Of a stretch of DNA of 64,000 nucleotides, positions 38,497 through 50,800 are shown piece by piece (the stretch's first letter is position 1; each line of letters starts with the position of its first letter). The position numbers and the translations under genes were made by a program. The stretch is from positions 620,001-684,000 of the forward strand of contig NZ_JAMBEP010000001.1 of assembly GCF_023374055.1 (NCBI RefSeq), given 5' to 3'. Source of the DNA: Luteimonas galliterrae. Its GTDB lineage: Bacteria; Pseudomonadota; Gammaproteobacteria; Xanthomonadales; Xanthomonadaceae. The notes under the pieces are model-generated. The model ran no database searches and was not told the origin of the DNA. It worked only from the letters and a program-made list of their open reading frames with translations.

Positions 38497-38526
38497 AAAA
38501 AGCCCGACGCGAAGCCGGGCGTTTTT
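38497..38526. terminator. Terminator between the YadA-like gene and cueR
   Basis: AAAAAGCCCG (38497-38506) pairs with CGGGC-GTTTTT (38516-38526) around ACGCGAAGC. A-run and T-run on the two sides suggest it can act in either direction. On the minus strand it ends the adhesin transcript before the copper promoter. Confidence 0.8.
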
Positions 38527-38556
38527 GCTGCGGCCAGGACGACCGGGCAGGGCAAG

Positions 38557-40920
38557 TCACCAACCGATGCCGTAACCCGCCCCCACGCTGTCCTCGCCAT
38601 CGCCGCTCATGGCACCGCCGATGGTGAACGCCGCGCTGTCGCCGATGGCCCGCTGGTAGCCGATGGCGAGCGCTGCGTGACCGGCCTGCGTACCGGCGCC
38701 GATGGCCAGGCGGTTCTGCATGCGGATGCCGGCCGCGCTCGCGGTCATCTGCGCCATGGCCGTGCCCATCGCGCCGATCCGGCTGATGCGCTTGTCCTGG
38801 TTGACGAAGCGGTCGTCGATTTCACGGCGCAGTCCGCCCAAATCCAGACCCAACGCTTGGATGCGCGAATCCGCATAAGCGTTGGCCTGCGTCAACGTCT
38901 GCGCATCGCCAGCCTGCACCTGGCGTACGTTGGCGGCGTCGGTCGCCGCGGCGCCGTCGGCAACGTTCACGACCTGGCGTTCCGCGCCGTTCGCGCCGAC
39001 CGATACGGAGTTGGCGCGATCGGCCACCGAACCCTGGCCCAACGCGACGCTGTTGTCCGCGGTGGCTTGCGCGAACGCGCCGATCGCGGTGCTGTTGACG
39101 GCCGTGGCGTCGCTGTTGCCGCCGATCGAGGTCGTGCGGTCCAGCGCCGCATTCGCGAGCCAGCCGCTGGCTGTCGCATTGCTGCCCAGCGCCTGCGCGC
39201 CGCTGCCCACCGCGGTGGCGAAACGGCCCGAAGCGACCGTGGTGAACGTATTGGCGCCGAGCACCGTGCGGCCGCCGATCGCGGTGCTGCCTTCGCCGGT
39301 GGATTGCGCGAAAGAACCCACGGCCGTCGCGCCTTGTTGCGTGGCGTCGGTATTGCCGCCGAGGGCGGTGGTGCGGTCGGTCGACGCGGTCGCGAGCCAG
39401 CCGTTGGCCGTGGCCACCGTGCCGAGCGCCTGCGCGCCGCTGCCGACGGCGGTGCCGAACAGGCCGGTGGCGCGGGTGCGTTCGTCGTCGCTGATCGCGC
39501 CATCGTTGTTTCGGTCCAGCACGGCACCGATCGCAACCGTGCCGTTGTTGGTCGCCACGCTCTGGGCCCCGGTAGCGATCGCGCCGTTGCCTTGCGCCAG
39601 GCTGTCGTGGCCGGCGGCGAACGTGTTCGCGCCGTCGGCGTTGCTGGCCGCGCCGATGGCGACGCTGTTGTCGCTGGTCACGATGCTGCCCTGGCCCAGC
39701 GCGACGGAGGCATTGCCTTCGGCATTGGCGTTGCCGCCCAGCGCGATGCTTTCGTCGCTATTGACCCGCGCCCCGGTGCCGATGGCGACCGAATCGGTGC
39801 CGGTCGCGGTGCTGCTATTGCCGATGGCGATGCTGTTCAAACCGCCGGCGGTCGCGGAAACGCCGGTGGCCACGCTGTTTGCGCCGGATGCCGTCGCGAA
39901 CACGCCGGAAGCGGTGCTCGCAGCACCCGATGCGTCGGATCGGAAGCCGATCGCCGTGCTGCTGTCGCCCGTCGCATCGCTACCGCTGCCGATCGCCGTG
40001 GCCTGGAATTGCGCCGTAGAATTGACGCCCACCGCGATGCTGGCCTCGCCTTGCGCACGAGCCGCAGCGCCGAACGCGGATGCGCTATTGCCGCTGGCTT
40101 CGCTGTTGAACCCCGCAGCGATCGAAGCAGGCCCGCTCGCCTCGCTCGAATTGCCCAATGCGACCGCACCGAAGTCGTCCGCGAAACTGTTCTCGCCGAA
40201 CGCGCTGCTTCTCTCGCCGAGCGCTTGGGAGCCTTGGCCGACTGCCGTACTGAACTCGCCGGTCGCACGCGTCAGTTCGCCGACGGCGGTGGATTGCGAG
40301 CCGCTGGCCAGGCTGTTCGCGCCCAGCGCTACACTGAAATCGGAGCCTGCATTGCTGCCTTGGCCGAACGCGCTGCTGTTCTCGCCGAGCGCCTTGCTGC
40401 TGAAACCGACGGCGGTAGCCGACGCTCTGAGCGCTTGGCTGTCCGCACCGACAGCTGTGGTGAAGTCGTCCAACGCATCGGAGTCCGAACCCACCGCGGT
40501 GCTTTTGAAGCCATCGGCGAAGCTGTTGCTGCCCAACGCGGTAGCTTCCTCGGCGACGGCTTCCGCGGCTTGACCCACCGCAGTGCTGAACAAACTGTCG
40601 GCCTCGCTGAAAGCGCCGATCGCGGTACTGTCGCTGCCGGTGGCCTGTGCGCCCGATCCGAATGCACTCGCATCGAAATTGCTGGCTACTGTCGCCGTAC
40701 CGCCGAACGAGCCGCCGAATGCGGTGGCGGTATCGGTGCTCGCGACCGCATCGGTGCCGCACGCGACGGCACCCACGCCGTTTGCGGTCGTATTGGTGGT
40801 GCCTGCGCAGGTTTCGCCGGCCATCGCCTGATTGGCGATGCCCAATGCGAGCATCACGGCGAACGCGAGACGGGCAGGGCGGTTGATGCGTGGGGCGGGG
40901 GAGGGGCGTGTGTAGGACAT
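38557..40920 (-). CDS. YadA-like trimeric autotransporter adhesin
   Basis: 787 residues. The signal peptide ends AFAVMLALGIANQAMA (about 34). A long head of left-handed repeats follows, with many copies of patterns like STAVGSFAQSTG, SVALGQGSVADRANSVSVG and TAIGSGSDATG (YadA/Hia head repeats). RQVVNVADGAAATDAANVRQ is the neck. The stalk YADSRIQALGLDLGGLRREI leads to the YadA anchor (about 700-787), ending GAGYGIGW. The trimer's last domains form one barrel in the outer membrane. Unusual points are an EF-hand loop, DRNNDGAISDDE (469-480), inside the head and a Cys pair (Cys38, Cys54) at the mature N-terminus. AAGGAAG precedes the ATG. Ligand unknown. Confidence 0.93.
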   Translation of the reverse strand: MSYTRPSPAPRINRPARLAFAVMLALGIANQAMAGETCAGTTNTTANGVGAVACGTDAVASTDTATAFGGSFGGTATVASNFDASAFGSGAQATGSDSTAIGAFSEADSLFSTAVGQAAEAVAEEATALGSNSFADGFKSTAVGSDSDALDDFTTAVGADSQALRASATAVGFSSKALGENSSAFGQGSNAGSDFSVALGANSLASGSQSTAVGELTRATGEFSTAVGQGSQALGERSSAFGENSFADDFGAVALGNSSEASGPASIAAGFNSEASGNSASAFGAAARAQGEASIAVGVNSTAQFQATAIGSGSDATGDSSTAIGFRSDASGAASTASGVFATASGANSVATGVSATAGGLNSIAIGNSSTATGTDSVAIGTGARVNSDESIALGGNANAEGNASVALGQGSIVTSDNSVAIGAASNADGANTFAAGHDSLAQGNGAIATGAQSVATNNGTVAIGAVLDRNNDGAISDDERTRATGLFGTAVGSGAQALGTVATANGWLATASTDRTTALGGNTDATQQGATAVGSFAQSTGEGSTAIGGRTVLGANTFTTVASGRFATAVGSGAQALGSNATASGWLANAALDRTTSIGGNSDATAVNSTAIGAFAQATADNSVALGQGSVADRANSVSVGANGAERQVVNVADGAAATDAANVRQVQAGDAQTLTQANAYADSRIQALGLDLGGLRREIDDRFVNQDKRISRIGAMGTAMAQMTASAAGIRMQNRLAIGAGTQAGHAALAIGYQRAIGDSAAFTIGGAMSGDGEDSVGAGYGIGW

Positions 40921-41843
40921 AAAGGCTTCCTTGGCTTAACGCAAAAAGGAGTCGAACGATTCCCCGCTGTCATGCGGCATCGGTTTCGTCCGTGCAGTCG
41001 GATTCGTGCAGGCCGTATCGATACCGGCGCGCGCCATCGCGCGACGCGGGATCCGAAGATCACGCGGCCTGGGCGTTGAAATCCTTCCTTCGACGACGAT
41101 CGCAACAAACAAGCGCGATACGGCAGCCCGTCATCGAAGGCGGCGTATTGTGGAAATCGTCACGGTTCGGCGACACGGCAAAACGTACGGGAACAAGTCC
41201 TGCCAATCGCAAGGTCGCGGGCCTGCAATTGATCAGGCGATGAATTTGTCGACAGCCCGGCGGCGGCGCTTCTTCTGCTGGCCGGCATCCGCAACGACCA
41301 GCACGTCGCCGAAATCATGATCGGCGCTTCGGTTCATTAGGTGCACGCATTGAGAAGACCTTGCGCGCGTGGATGGCCGCGGCGCCTTCCTTCGTTGCCT
41401 TCGAGGACTACGACACGATCGTCGTGCACGCCGATACGATGCGTCGGCCGCCGATCCAAGTCGTTGATCGGGGTTGGGAGGTCTGAGGAAGTATGGGCGT
41501 TACCGGCTGAGCCAGCCTGCTAAGTCAATGATTAATTACATAATATACATTATGCGAAATTAAACATAGCCCAGCGCTTTGTCTGTTTAGGGCTCGCCAG
41601 CCCTTCTATGGAGATGGATACTGACCTCAGGCCTCGACCAAGCCGCCCTTCCCATGTAGAAACCGCGCACTTTTGAGGCAGGCGATTCTGCTTTTCGCAG
41701 ACGGCGTCGAAAATCCTGCGGAACGTCGACACTCAGTAGAGATTTGTACATCTCGCTTATGAAGAAGGAATCGGCGTTGGGGTCAACCGGCGTGGAGCTG
41801 GTCCACGCCGGCTTGTTGCCCCAAGCCATCCCATTGCCTGGAG
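40921..41843. other. Intergenic region between the two adhesin genes; no intact gene seen
   Basis: About 920 bp. It holds the ribosome binding site of the YadA-like gene at its left end and possible gene scraps around 41240-41510. An AT-rich island with palindrome CATAAT-atac-ATTATG (41539-41554) comes next. The last 300 bp lie downstream of the giant autotransporter. An 87-codon minus-strand frame (41587-41850) has no recognisable family and overlaps the adhesin end, so it is not called. Confidence 0.6.
41240..41505 (+). pseudogene. Possible gene remnants (unidentified)
   Basis: Two adjacent plus-strand stretches look protein-like but have no start or family. One reads LLAGIRNDQHVAEIMIGASVH then stops near 41340. 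The next, in another frame, reads RIEKTLRAWMAAAPSFVAFE then DYDTIVVHADTMRRPPIQVV and ends in a TGA just before 41490. They could be two ends of one or two decayed genes. Confidence 0.25.
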
Positions 41844-44800
41844 CTACCAACGCACGCGCATGCCCAAATTGAGCCCGCGCTGCTCGTAATCGCTACCTTT
41901 CAGATCCTGGCCGATCGAAATCGCGCCGAAGAAGCTGACGTTGCGGTCGACCGCGGCTTCCACGCCGGCGTCCAGGTTCGCCGATGTTCCCAGGTCGTGA
42001 CCCGGGAACGCGCTCGGCGCGACGCCCGATTGCGCCACGCGCAAGCCGTTGTCGTTGCCGCCGAACGTGCTGTGCACCGCGAGCGTAGCCCAGGGCCGGA
42101 TCTGCGCCCCACCCGCGGTGTCGAACGCTTTCTCCACGCGCAGCGCGGCGCGCGCGGTGGCGACCAGGTCGTCGTCGAAACTGAGCTGGCGGCCGGCCGC
42201 ATCGGTCTTGCCGTCCCATTGCACGCGGCTGCCGGACAGTTGCACCTGCGGTTCCAGCGTCCAGCCGTTGTCCAGGCGATAACGGTGGCCGTAGCGGGCG
42301 CTGAGCGTGAGGGTGTCGGCGTCGATGCGGTCGGCGAAACCGTCGGCCGTGCGCACTTCCGCGCGCGGACGCTGGCCGGTGAGCACCAAATCCATGTAGT
42401 TCCCGTTGTCCCACTCGCTGGTGCCGTACAAACCCACGATCGGCGTATCGAGGTCGATGCGCGCCGGACCCATGCCCGCGACCGCGCTCGAGTTGACGCC
42501 GGTGGCCCAGTACACGCTGTGCATGTAGCCGAGATACGCGCCGCCGCGCAGCACCGAATTTTCGCGCTCCATCACGCCGTCGACGCCGACGTACAGACCG
42601 GTATCGTCGCCGGTCACTTCGAAGCCGGGATCGGCGCCCAGTTCGACTTCCGTCGCGGCCACCGCGACCCACACGCCGCGGCAATCGTCGATGAGATCGG
42701 TGCCGGCGTTCTCCGAACGGTTGCGTTCCTCGCCGCACTGCGGCCGTTCGGCGCCGCGAGCGCCGGCCAGGCGCTGGTGCGCCAAGTCGTCGCCGCGCTG
42801 GCTCATCAGCGCGCCCAGACCCGGCAGCGCGCCGTAGCCGGCGATTTCCGGCAGCACATCCGTGCCGCCCTCGCCCGTGCTCAGATACCAGTTGCGGTCG
42901 CTCTGCTGACCGAACTCCCAGGCGAGCGGACTGCCTTCCAGACGCACGACGCCGTCGGCCGAATCGGGCACGAAGCTGCCCGCCGTAGCGGTATTGTCGT
43001 TCGGACTGGCGATCACCCGGATCGAGGTCGTGCCCTCGCCCGGGCTGCTGCCGTCGCTGGCGAAAGTCACGCGCGTGGTGCCCGTCACGTCGCCGGCGAT
43101 GTCCAGCCCGCCCGAAGTGGCGTCGCCTGGCGACACCGTCAGCGTCAGTGCGCCGTCGTTGCTGCTGTAACTGCCGCCGATCGCGAAGCGGTTGGCGCCG
43201 ACCTCGATCAGGCCCGCGTTCTCCACGCTGCCGCCGATGGACGCGCCGGCATTGGCGACCAGTCGCGACGTGCCATCGATTGCCAGCGAGCCGCTGGGCA
43301 TGAAGCTCGTGCCGAGGGTGAGCGAGCTGTCCTGCAGCAACTCGACGCGCTCCCATTCCACGATACCGGCGGCGTTGCCGTCGTCCAGGTCCAGGCCGCT
43401 GAAGCTCAGCAGATCGCTGCCGCCCACGCCGCCATGCACGCCGGCCAGGCCGCTGATGTCGCCGCCGACGAAGCGCGCGGTATCGTTGCCTGCGCCGAAG
43501 GAGAGCGCGCCGCTCACGGCGCCCATCGAAGTGAAGCTATCGTCGCCGGCGGTGCCGCTGTAGATGCCGGCGATCCGAAGCGTCGCGCCTGCGGCCACGG
43601 TGCTGTTCTGGGCCGCGACGCTGCCGCCGGAAGCCACATTCAAGGTGCCCGCGAGCACGTTGACGGTGGTGAAGTCCGAGCTCGCCGGGCCGTTGATGTC
43701 CAGCGTGCCCGCGCCGGTCTTGCTCAGCGTTTCGAAGCCCTGCACGGCGCCCAGATCCGCGTTCGTCGCGATGTCGGTGTTGAACGTGTCGTTGCCCGCG
43801 CCGGCCGCGACCGTGCCGACGATGTTCGTACCGTCGTGGATGGTGAGCGTGTCGTCGCCATCGCCGAGCGCGAGCGTGCCGCTGCCCGTATCCAGCGTGC
43901 CGGCCACATCGAATACGTCGTTGCCCGCGCCCAGATCGCCCGTCGCTCGCAGCGTACCGGTCACGTTCACCGTGTTGGCGCCGGCGCTGCCGGCGAGCGT
44001 CGCCGCGCCGCCCGCGCCCTGCAGCGTGCCATCGACGTTGAGCGTCGTGGCATCGCCCAGCGCCACGGTCGGCGTGGTCAGCTCGCCGGCCACCGTCAGC
44101 GTGCCGCCGTTGAGCAGGGTGCCGCCGGTGTAGGTCGAAGCGCCGGTCAGCGTCGCTTCGCCGGCATTCTCCTTGCGCAGGGTCTCGAAGTTCACCGTGT
44201 TGGCGCCGTCGAAACTCATCGCGTTCGCGTTGTCCAGAACGACGGTATCGGTGTCCGCGCCGCCGTCGACGATATTGGCCAGCGTCGCGCCGTCCTGCAG
44301 CGTCAGCGTATCGTCGCCGCCGCACATTGCGACCGTGCCGGAGCCGGAGATGGTGCCGGCCACCGTCATCGTATCGGCGTTGTCGCCGCAGCCGAACGCA
44401 CCCTCGACGTTCAAGATCGCGCCGCCGGCGACGACCGTGTTCAGCGAGCTGCCCGCGGTCGCCACCACGCTGCCGGCCGCACCGACGTTCAGCGTGCCGC
44501 CCTCCACTTCCACGCTCTGCAAGTCGGTCGCGCCCGGACCGCTGATGTTGAGCGTGCCCGCGCCGCGCTTGGTCACGCCCTCGAAGTTGAGCAGCGCGCC
44601 GAACTCGGCCGTGCCGTTGATGTCGTAGACGCGGCTGTCCAGGCCCGCGCCGCCGTCGATGGTGGCAGTCACCACCGTGCCGTCGTGCACGACGAAATCG
44701 TCGTCGCCGTCGCCGAGCGCGAAGACGCCGCCGCCGCTGAGCATGAAGCCGGAGACGTCCAGCACATCGTCGCCCGCGCCCAGATCGCCATGCATGGCGG

Positions 44801-47800
44801 CCAGGCCGGCCACGGTCAGGGTGTTCGTGCCGGCGCTGCCGGTGATTATCGCGTCGACGCCCCCGCCTTCCAGTATCCCCGCGACGTTGAGCACGGTGTC
44901 GTCGCCCATCGACAAGGTCGGCGTGACTAAGTTGCCGCCTACCGTCAGCGTGCCGCCATTGAGCGTCGTGCCGCTGCTGAAGCTCATGGCGCCGATCAGC
45001 GTCGCCTCGCCGGTGTTGTCCTTTTGCAGGAACTCGAAGTTGACGATGTTCGCCGCATTGAAGGTCGTCGCGCCGGTATTGTTCAGCGCCACGCGGTCGC
45101 CGGCGCCGTGCGCGCCGCCGTCCAGCGTGCCGTTGAAGGCCCCGAGATCGGCGCCGTCGTTCAGTGTCAGCGTGTCGTCGCCGTTGCCGAAGGCAATGCT
45201 GCCGTTGCCCGTAATCGAGCCCGCGATCGTCAAGCTGTCGTTACCGGCCGAGCCGGCGTAGCTGCCATCGACGTTCAACGTCGCGGCGCTGGCTACAGTC
45301 CCGGTCACCACGCCGCCGATCGAACCGGCGGCGGCGATATCCAGGGTGCCTCCGGCGACATTGACCGTGCTGAAGCTGGAGGCCGCCGGGCCGGCGACGA
45401 TCAGCGTACCGGTATTGGTCTTGTTCAAGGCTTCGAAGCCGATCGCGCCGCCGAGCGTAGCGGTGCCGGCCAAATCGGACACGAACGTATCGTTGCCCGC
45501 GCCGCCGTCGACCGGTCCGGCGAGTCCCGACAAATCCGCGCCGTCCTGGATGGTGAAAGTATCGTCGCCATCCAGCATGTCGATCGCGCTGGCGCCGGTC
45601 ACCGTACCCGCAACAGTGAAGTTGTCCGCGCCGTTGGTGAAGCCGAATGCGCCGGCGATATTGAGCGTGGCGCCGCTGGCCACGGTGGCGTTCTGCACGC
45701 CGGTCAAGCTGCCGCCGGCGCCGACGTCGAGCGTGCCGCCCAGCACATTCACCGTGCTGAAGCTGGACGTAGCCGGACCCGCCACGATCAGGGTGCCGGC
45801 GTTGGTCTTGGTCAGCGTTTCGAAATCGACTGCGCCGCCGAGCGTGGCCGTACCCGCCAGATCGGCGACGAAGGTATCCGTGCCCGCGCCGCCGCTCACC
45901 GGTTCCGGCGCCAGGCCGGACAGGTTCGCGCCGTCCTGGATCGTGAAGGTGTCGTTGCCGTCGCCCAGGTCGATCCGGCCCGTGTTCGGGCTGCCGGTGC
46001 TGACGATGGTGCCGGCGACGGTGAAGGTATCGTCGCCCGCTGTGCCGCCGTAGGCGCCGCCATCGGCCAGTTCCAGCGTGGCGCCGGACAGGATGGTGGT
46101 GTTGTTCGCCGCGATGCTTCCCGTGCCGGTCACGCGCAAGGTGCCGTCGTTGAGATTCACGTCGATGAAGCTGGACGCGCCGTGGATCTCCAGCGTGCCG
46201 GCGCCGGACTTGCCCAGGGATTCGAAATTCGTCAGACCGCCTAATGGAACCGTGTTGCCGGCGCCGACGTTCACGTCCAGCAGGTCGTTGCCCAGGCCGC
46301 CGTCGATGGTGGCCAGGCTGGTGTCGGTGGTGTCGTACACGTTGAAGATGTCGTCGCCCGCGCCCAGCGAGAACACGCCGCCTTCGGTGTCGATCGTGCC
46401 GGCCGCATCCAGCACGTCGTTGCCGCCGCCCAGGTCGCCGGTGGCGTTGAGCGTGGCGCCCGCGGCCACCGATATCGTGTTGGCGCCCGCGCTGCCGGTG
46501 ATCGCCGCCGCGCCGCCGGCCCCTTGCAGGCTGCCGTCCACGTTGAGCGTGGTCGCGTCGGCCATCGTGACGGTCGGCGTGGTCAAGCTGCCGGCCACGG
46601 TCAAGATGCCGCCGTTGAGCACGGTGCCGCCGCTGTACGCCGCAGCGCCGGTCAGCGTGGCCGCGCCGGTGTTGTCCTTCTGCAGTATCTCGAAATTGAT
46701 GGTGTTGGTGCCGTCGAAGGTCATCGCGCTAGCGTTGTTCAGCACCACCCGGTCGGCGGTGCTGTGCGCCCCGCCGTCGATCGTGTTCGCCAGCACCGTG
46801 CCGTCGCTCAGGGTCAGCGTGTCGTCGCCGCCGCACAGGTCGATCGTGCCGCTGCCAGACACCGTGCCCGCCACCGTCAGGCTGTCGCTGGCGTCGCCGC
46901 AGCCGAAGCTGCCGTCGACGTTGAGCGTCGCGCCGCTGCCGACCACCGTGTTCAGCGCCAGGCCGGGCTTGCCCACCACGCTCGCGCCGGCGCCGACGTT
47001 CAGCGTGCCGCCGAGCACTTGCACATCCTGCAGATCTGTCGCGCCCGGACCGTTGATGTTCAAGACGCCGATGCCGGTTTTGGTCACGCCCTCGAAGTTC
47101 AGCAGCCCGCCGAGATCGGCAGTGGCGTTGATGTCGTAGGTACGGCTGTCCAAGCCGCCGCCGCCGTCGATGGTGCCGATGATCTGCGTGCCGTCGTGGA
47201 CCACGAAGTTGTCGTCGCCGTCGCTCAGGTTGAATATGCCGCCGTTGGTGTCCAGCGTGCCGGTCACGTCCAGCGTGTCGTTGCCGCTGCCGAGGTTGCC
47301 GGTCGCCAGGGCCGTGCCGGTGATATGGATCGTTTGAACGCCCGCGTCGCCGAGGACGTTCGCCGCCGAACCCGGGGCGAGGCCTTGCAAGCTGCCGGCC
47401 ACGTTGAACGTGGTGCCGTTCGCCGCCACCAACGTCGGCGTCGCCAGAGTGGCGCCCGCACCTACCGTCAAGGTGCCGACGTTGAGGCCGACGCCGCCGC
47501 CGTACGATTGGCTGCCGGTCAGCGTCGCCTCGCCGATGTTCTCCTTCTCCAAGAACTCGAAACCGGTCACGTTGCCGGGGCCGAAACTCAATGCCGCCGC
47601 GTTGTTCAGCACGATGATGTCGCCGACGATGCCGGCGCCGCCGCTGATCGTGCCGGTGAAGCCGGTGAAGTCGGCGCCATCGTTGACGATCAGGACGTCG
47701 TCGCCGCCGCACAGGTCGATCGCGCCGCCACCGGTCACCGCGCCCGCCACCGACATCGCATCGTTCTCGCTGCCGCAGCCGAAGTCGCCGTCGACGTTCA

Positions 47801-50800
47801 GCGTCGCGCCGCTGCCGACCACGGTGTTCAACGCGCTGCCGGCAGTTGCGGCCACACTGGCCCCGGCGCCGATGTTCAGCGTGCCGCCCAGCACCTGCAC
47901 ATCCTGCAGGTCGGTCGTGCCGGGGCCGTTGATGTTCAACGTGCCGGTTCCGGTCTTGGTCACGCCCTCGAAGTTGGCCAACGCGCCGAGATCGGCAGTC
48001 GTATTGATGTCGTAGGTGCGACTGTCCAGGCCCGCGCCGCCGTCGATGGTGCCGATGACTTGGGTGCCGTCGTGCACGACGAAGTTGTCGTCGCCGTCGC
48101 CGAGGTTGAAGATGCCGCCGCCGAGATCCAGCGTGCCGGCGACGTCGAGCGTGTCGTTGCCGGCGCCCAAGTCGCCGGTCGCCGTAGCCGTGCCGTTCAC
48201 GGTTACGGTTTGCGCGCCGCCATCGCCGGAGATCGTCGCCGAGGCGCCACCGATGCCTTGCAGGCTGCCGTCGACAGTGAGCGCGGTGTCGCCCGTCATG
48301 TCGACGGTCGGCGTGGTCAGGCTTCCGTCCACATCCAACGTTCCGCCGCTGATCGTCGTGCCGGCGGTGAAGCTCTGGCTGCCGGTCATTGTCGCGACGC
48401 CGGTGTTCTGCTTGATCAAGCTCTCGAAGCCGGCGGTGCGGCTGCCGTCGAAGTTCAGCGCCAGCGCGTTATTGAGGGTCAGTACGTCGCCCGCCGAATG
48501 AGCGCCGGCATCGATGCCGGCGCCGGCCAGGCTCGCGCCATCGTTGAGCGTGACCGCATCGTCTCCTGCGCCGAGGTTCAGCGTGCCGGGGCCAGTATCC
48601 AACGTGCCCGACAAGGTAACCGTGTCGCTGCCATCGCCCAGATCGCCGGCGGCGACCAACGTGCCGCCCGCGGCGACATTGATGGTATTGGCGCCTGCGC
48701 TGCCGGTCATGGTCGCGCTCGTGCCGCTCGCGCCCTGCACGATGCCGTTGACGTTGAGAACGGTGTTGTCGGCCATTGTCACCGTGGACGCGATCACGCT
48801 GTCTGCGCTGCCGACGCCGGCATTCAAAATGCCGCCTTGCAGTTGCACACCGGCACTGTAGTTGTGGCCGCCGGTCAGCGTCAGCGGACCCGTGTTCTGT
48901 TTGATCAAGCTTTCGAAACTGGTGTAGTCCGCACCGCCGAGCGTCATCGCCGACGTATTGTTCACCTGCAGCGTGTCGGTACCGGTTCCTGCCGCAACGC
49001 TAGCGTTCGCGAGCGTTGCGCCTTCGTTGATCGTCAAAGTGTCGTCGCCGCCACCCAGGCCCAGCACCCCGCCTCCGGTGTCCAGCGTGCCAGCGAGGTT
49101 CACCGTATCGCTGCCGCCGCCGAGATCGCCGTTTGCGCGCAACGTGCCGCCGGCGTTGACGTTGATGGTGCTGTCGCCCGCATCGCCGGTCATCGCGCTC
49201 GCCGCGCCGCCCTGGGCCTGCACGATGCCGTTGACATTCAGCGTCGAGCCCGCGTTCATGGCGATGCTCGGGGTGGTCAGCGAGCCTCCCGTCTGTACTT
49301 GCAGCGTGCCGGCATTGATCGCCGTCGAGCCGGTCGTGAGATGGCTGTTGGTCGCGATCTGCAGCGTGCCCGCATCGATGCCCGTCACGCCGCCGATGCT
49401 GTTGTTCGCCGCGGTCAGCACCGTCGTGCCGGTGCCGATCTGGGCGATGTTGCCCAGCCCGCTCAGCGTCCCGGTGAAGTTGAAGGAGTTCGAGCGGTTG
49501 AACGATAGCGTCGAAGTCGGATTGACTACGACGACGTTGCCGGTACCGGCATTGCCGGAGATACCGCCGTTGCCGATCATCAAATTACCGTCGTTGATGA
49601 CGGTGTTGCCGCTGTAGCTGTTGTTGCCGGTCAGCACCCAGGTGCCGGCGTCGTTCTTGGCCAGCGTCGTCTTTCCGGTGGTGGCGTTCTGATCGATGAT
49701 GGTGCCGCCCATCGTGTTCAGACCTGTATTGGTGCCGCCCAGCGCCAGCGTGCGCGCGCCGGCGCCGCTGTAGGAAGCCGAACCGGTATTGCTGAAGACG
49801 ACCGCACCGGTGCCCGAGGACTCGATGAAGCTGACCCCGGTCTGGAGCATGAACAGGCGGTCGGTCGTGTCGCCCAAGCCCGTATAGCGCAGGGTCGAGC
49901 CCTGGCCGATGACGAGATTGGTCGCCGCGGAACCGGACATACCGATCGAGCTTGCTTGTCCGCCATTGGCGAGCTTGTCCACGGCGAGTACGCCACCGCT
50001 GATGTTGGTGGCACCGGTGTAGGTGCTGCCCGAATTCCTCAGCACCCAAGTGCCGGTGCCGGTCTTGGCGAGCGAGGTGATGCCGCTGCTCGGGTTGTCG
50101 ATCCGCGCCGACAGCGCGTTGTTGTCCGTATTGGTGCCGCTGAGCGTCAACGTACGGTTGCCGGTGCCCGACAAGGTGATCGGCGCCGCGCTGGTGAAAT
50201 CGATCGCGCCGGTGCCCGAAGCCTCGAGCCCGCCGCCGCTGGTGCCGAGCGTGAACTGGCGATCCGTGCTACCGCCTACGCCGACGTAGCGCAACGTACC
50301 CCCATTGAGGACCAAGTTGGCCGCATCCGCGCTCGAATCGCCGATCGAGCTGGCGATGCCGCCACTCTCCAAGCAATTGACCGCAAGCACGCCAGAGACG
50401 ATGGTCGTGCTCCCGTCATAGGTGCTGTTGCAGCCGCTGAGCACCTGTACGAAGCTTGAGTTCCCAGTCTTGATCAGGCTGCCGCTGCCGCTTATTGCTC
50501 CAAGGTATGTGGCCGTGCCGGCGCTCCCGTGGCCTAGCGTGAGCGTTGCGCTGCCAAGCGTCACGTTGCCGCCGGCAGCGCCACCGCCGTTCACGGTAGC
50601 GATCGTATTGTTGATGCCGTCGAGATCCAAAGTTGCGCCGGCGACGTTGCTCAGCGTGACGCCGTTGAGGCCATTTCCGAACGCGCTGGTAGAACCGGCG
50701 CGCAAAGTTCCGGCTTCGATCGAGATGCCCCCCGAGTTCGTATTGTTTCCGCTTAGCACCAGCGTGCCGGCACCCCGCTTGAAAAAACCGCCGGTCCCGA

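Noticed and set aside
38410-41079. 889-codon plus-strand frame opposite the YadA-like gene
   Set aside because: Composition is low-complexity Arg/Ala/Gly; the minus-strand product is a complete trimeric autotransporter.
41997-49508. Long plus-strand frames (up to 994 codons) opposite the giant autotransporter
   Set aside because: They are antisense shadows of a GC-rich repetitive gene; the Arg/His/Ala-rich products have no family features, while the minus frame has signal peptide, repeats and barrel.
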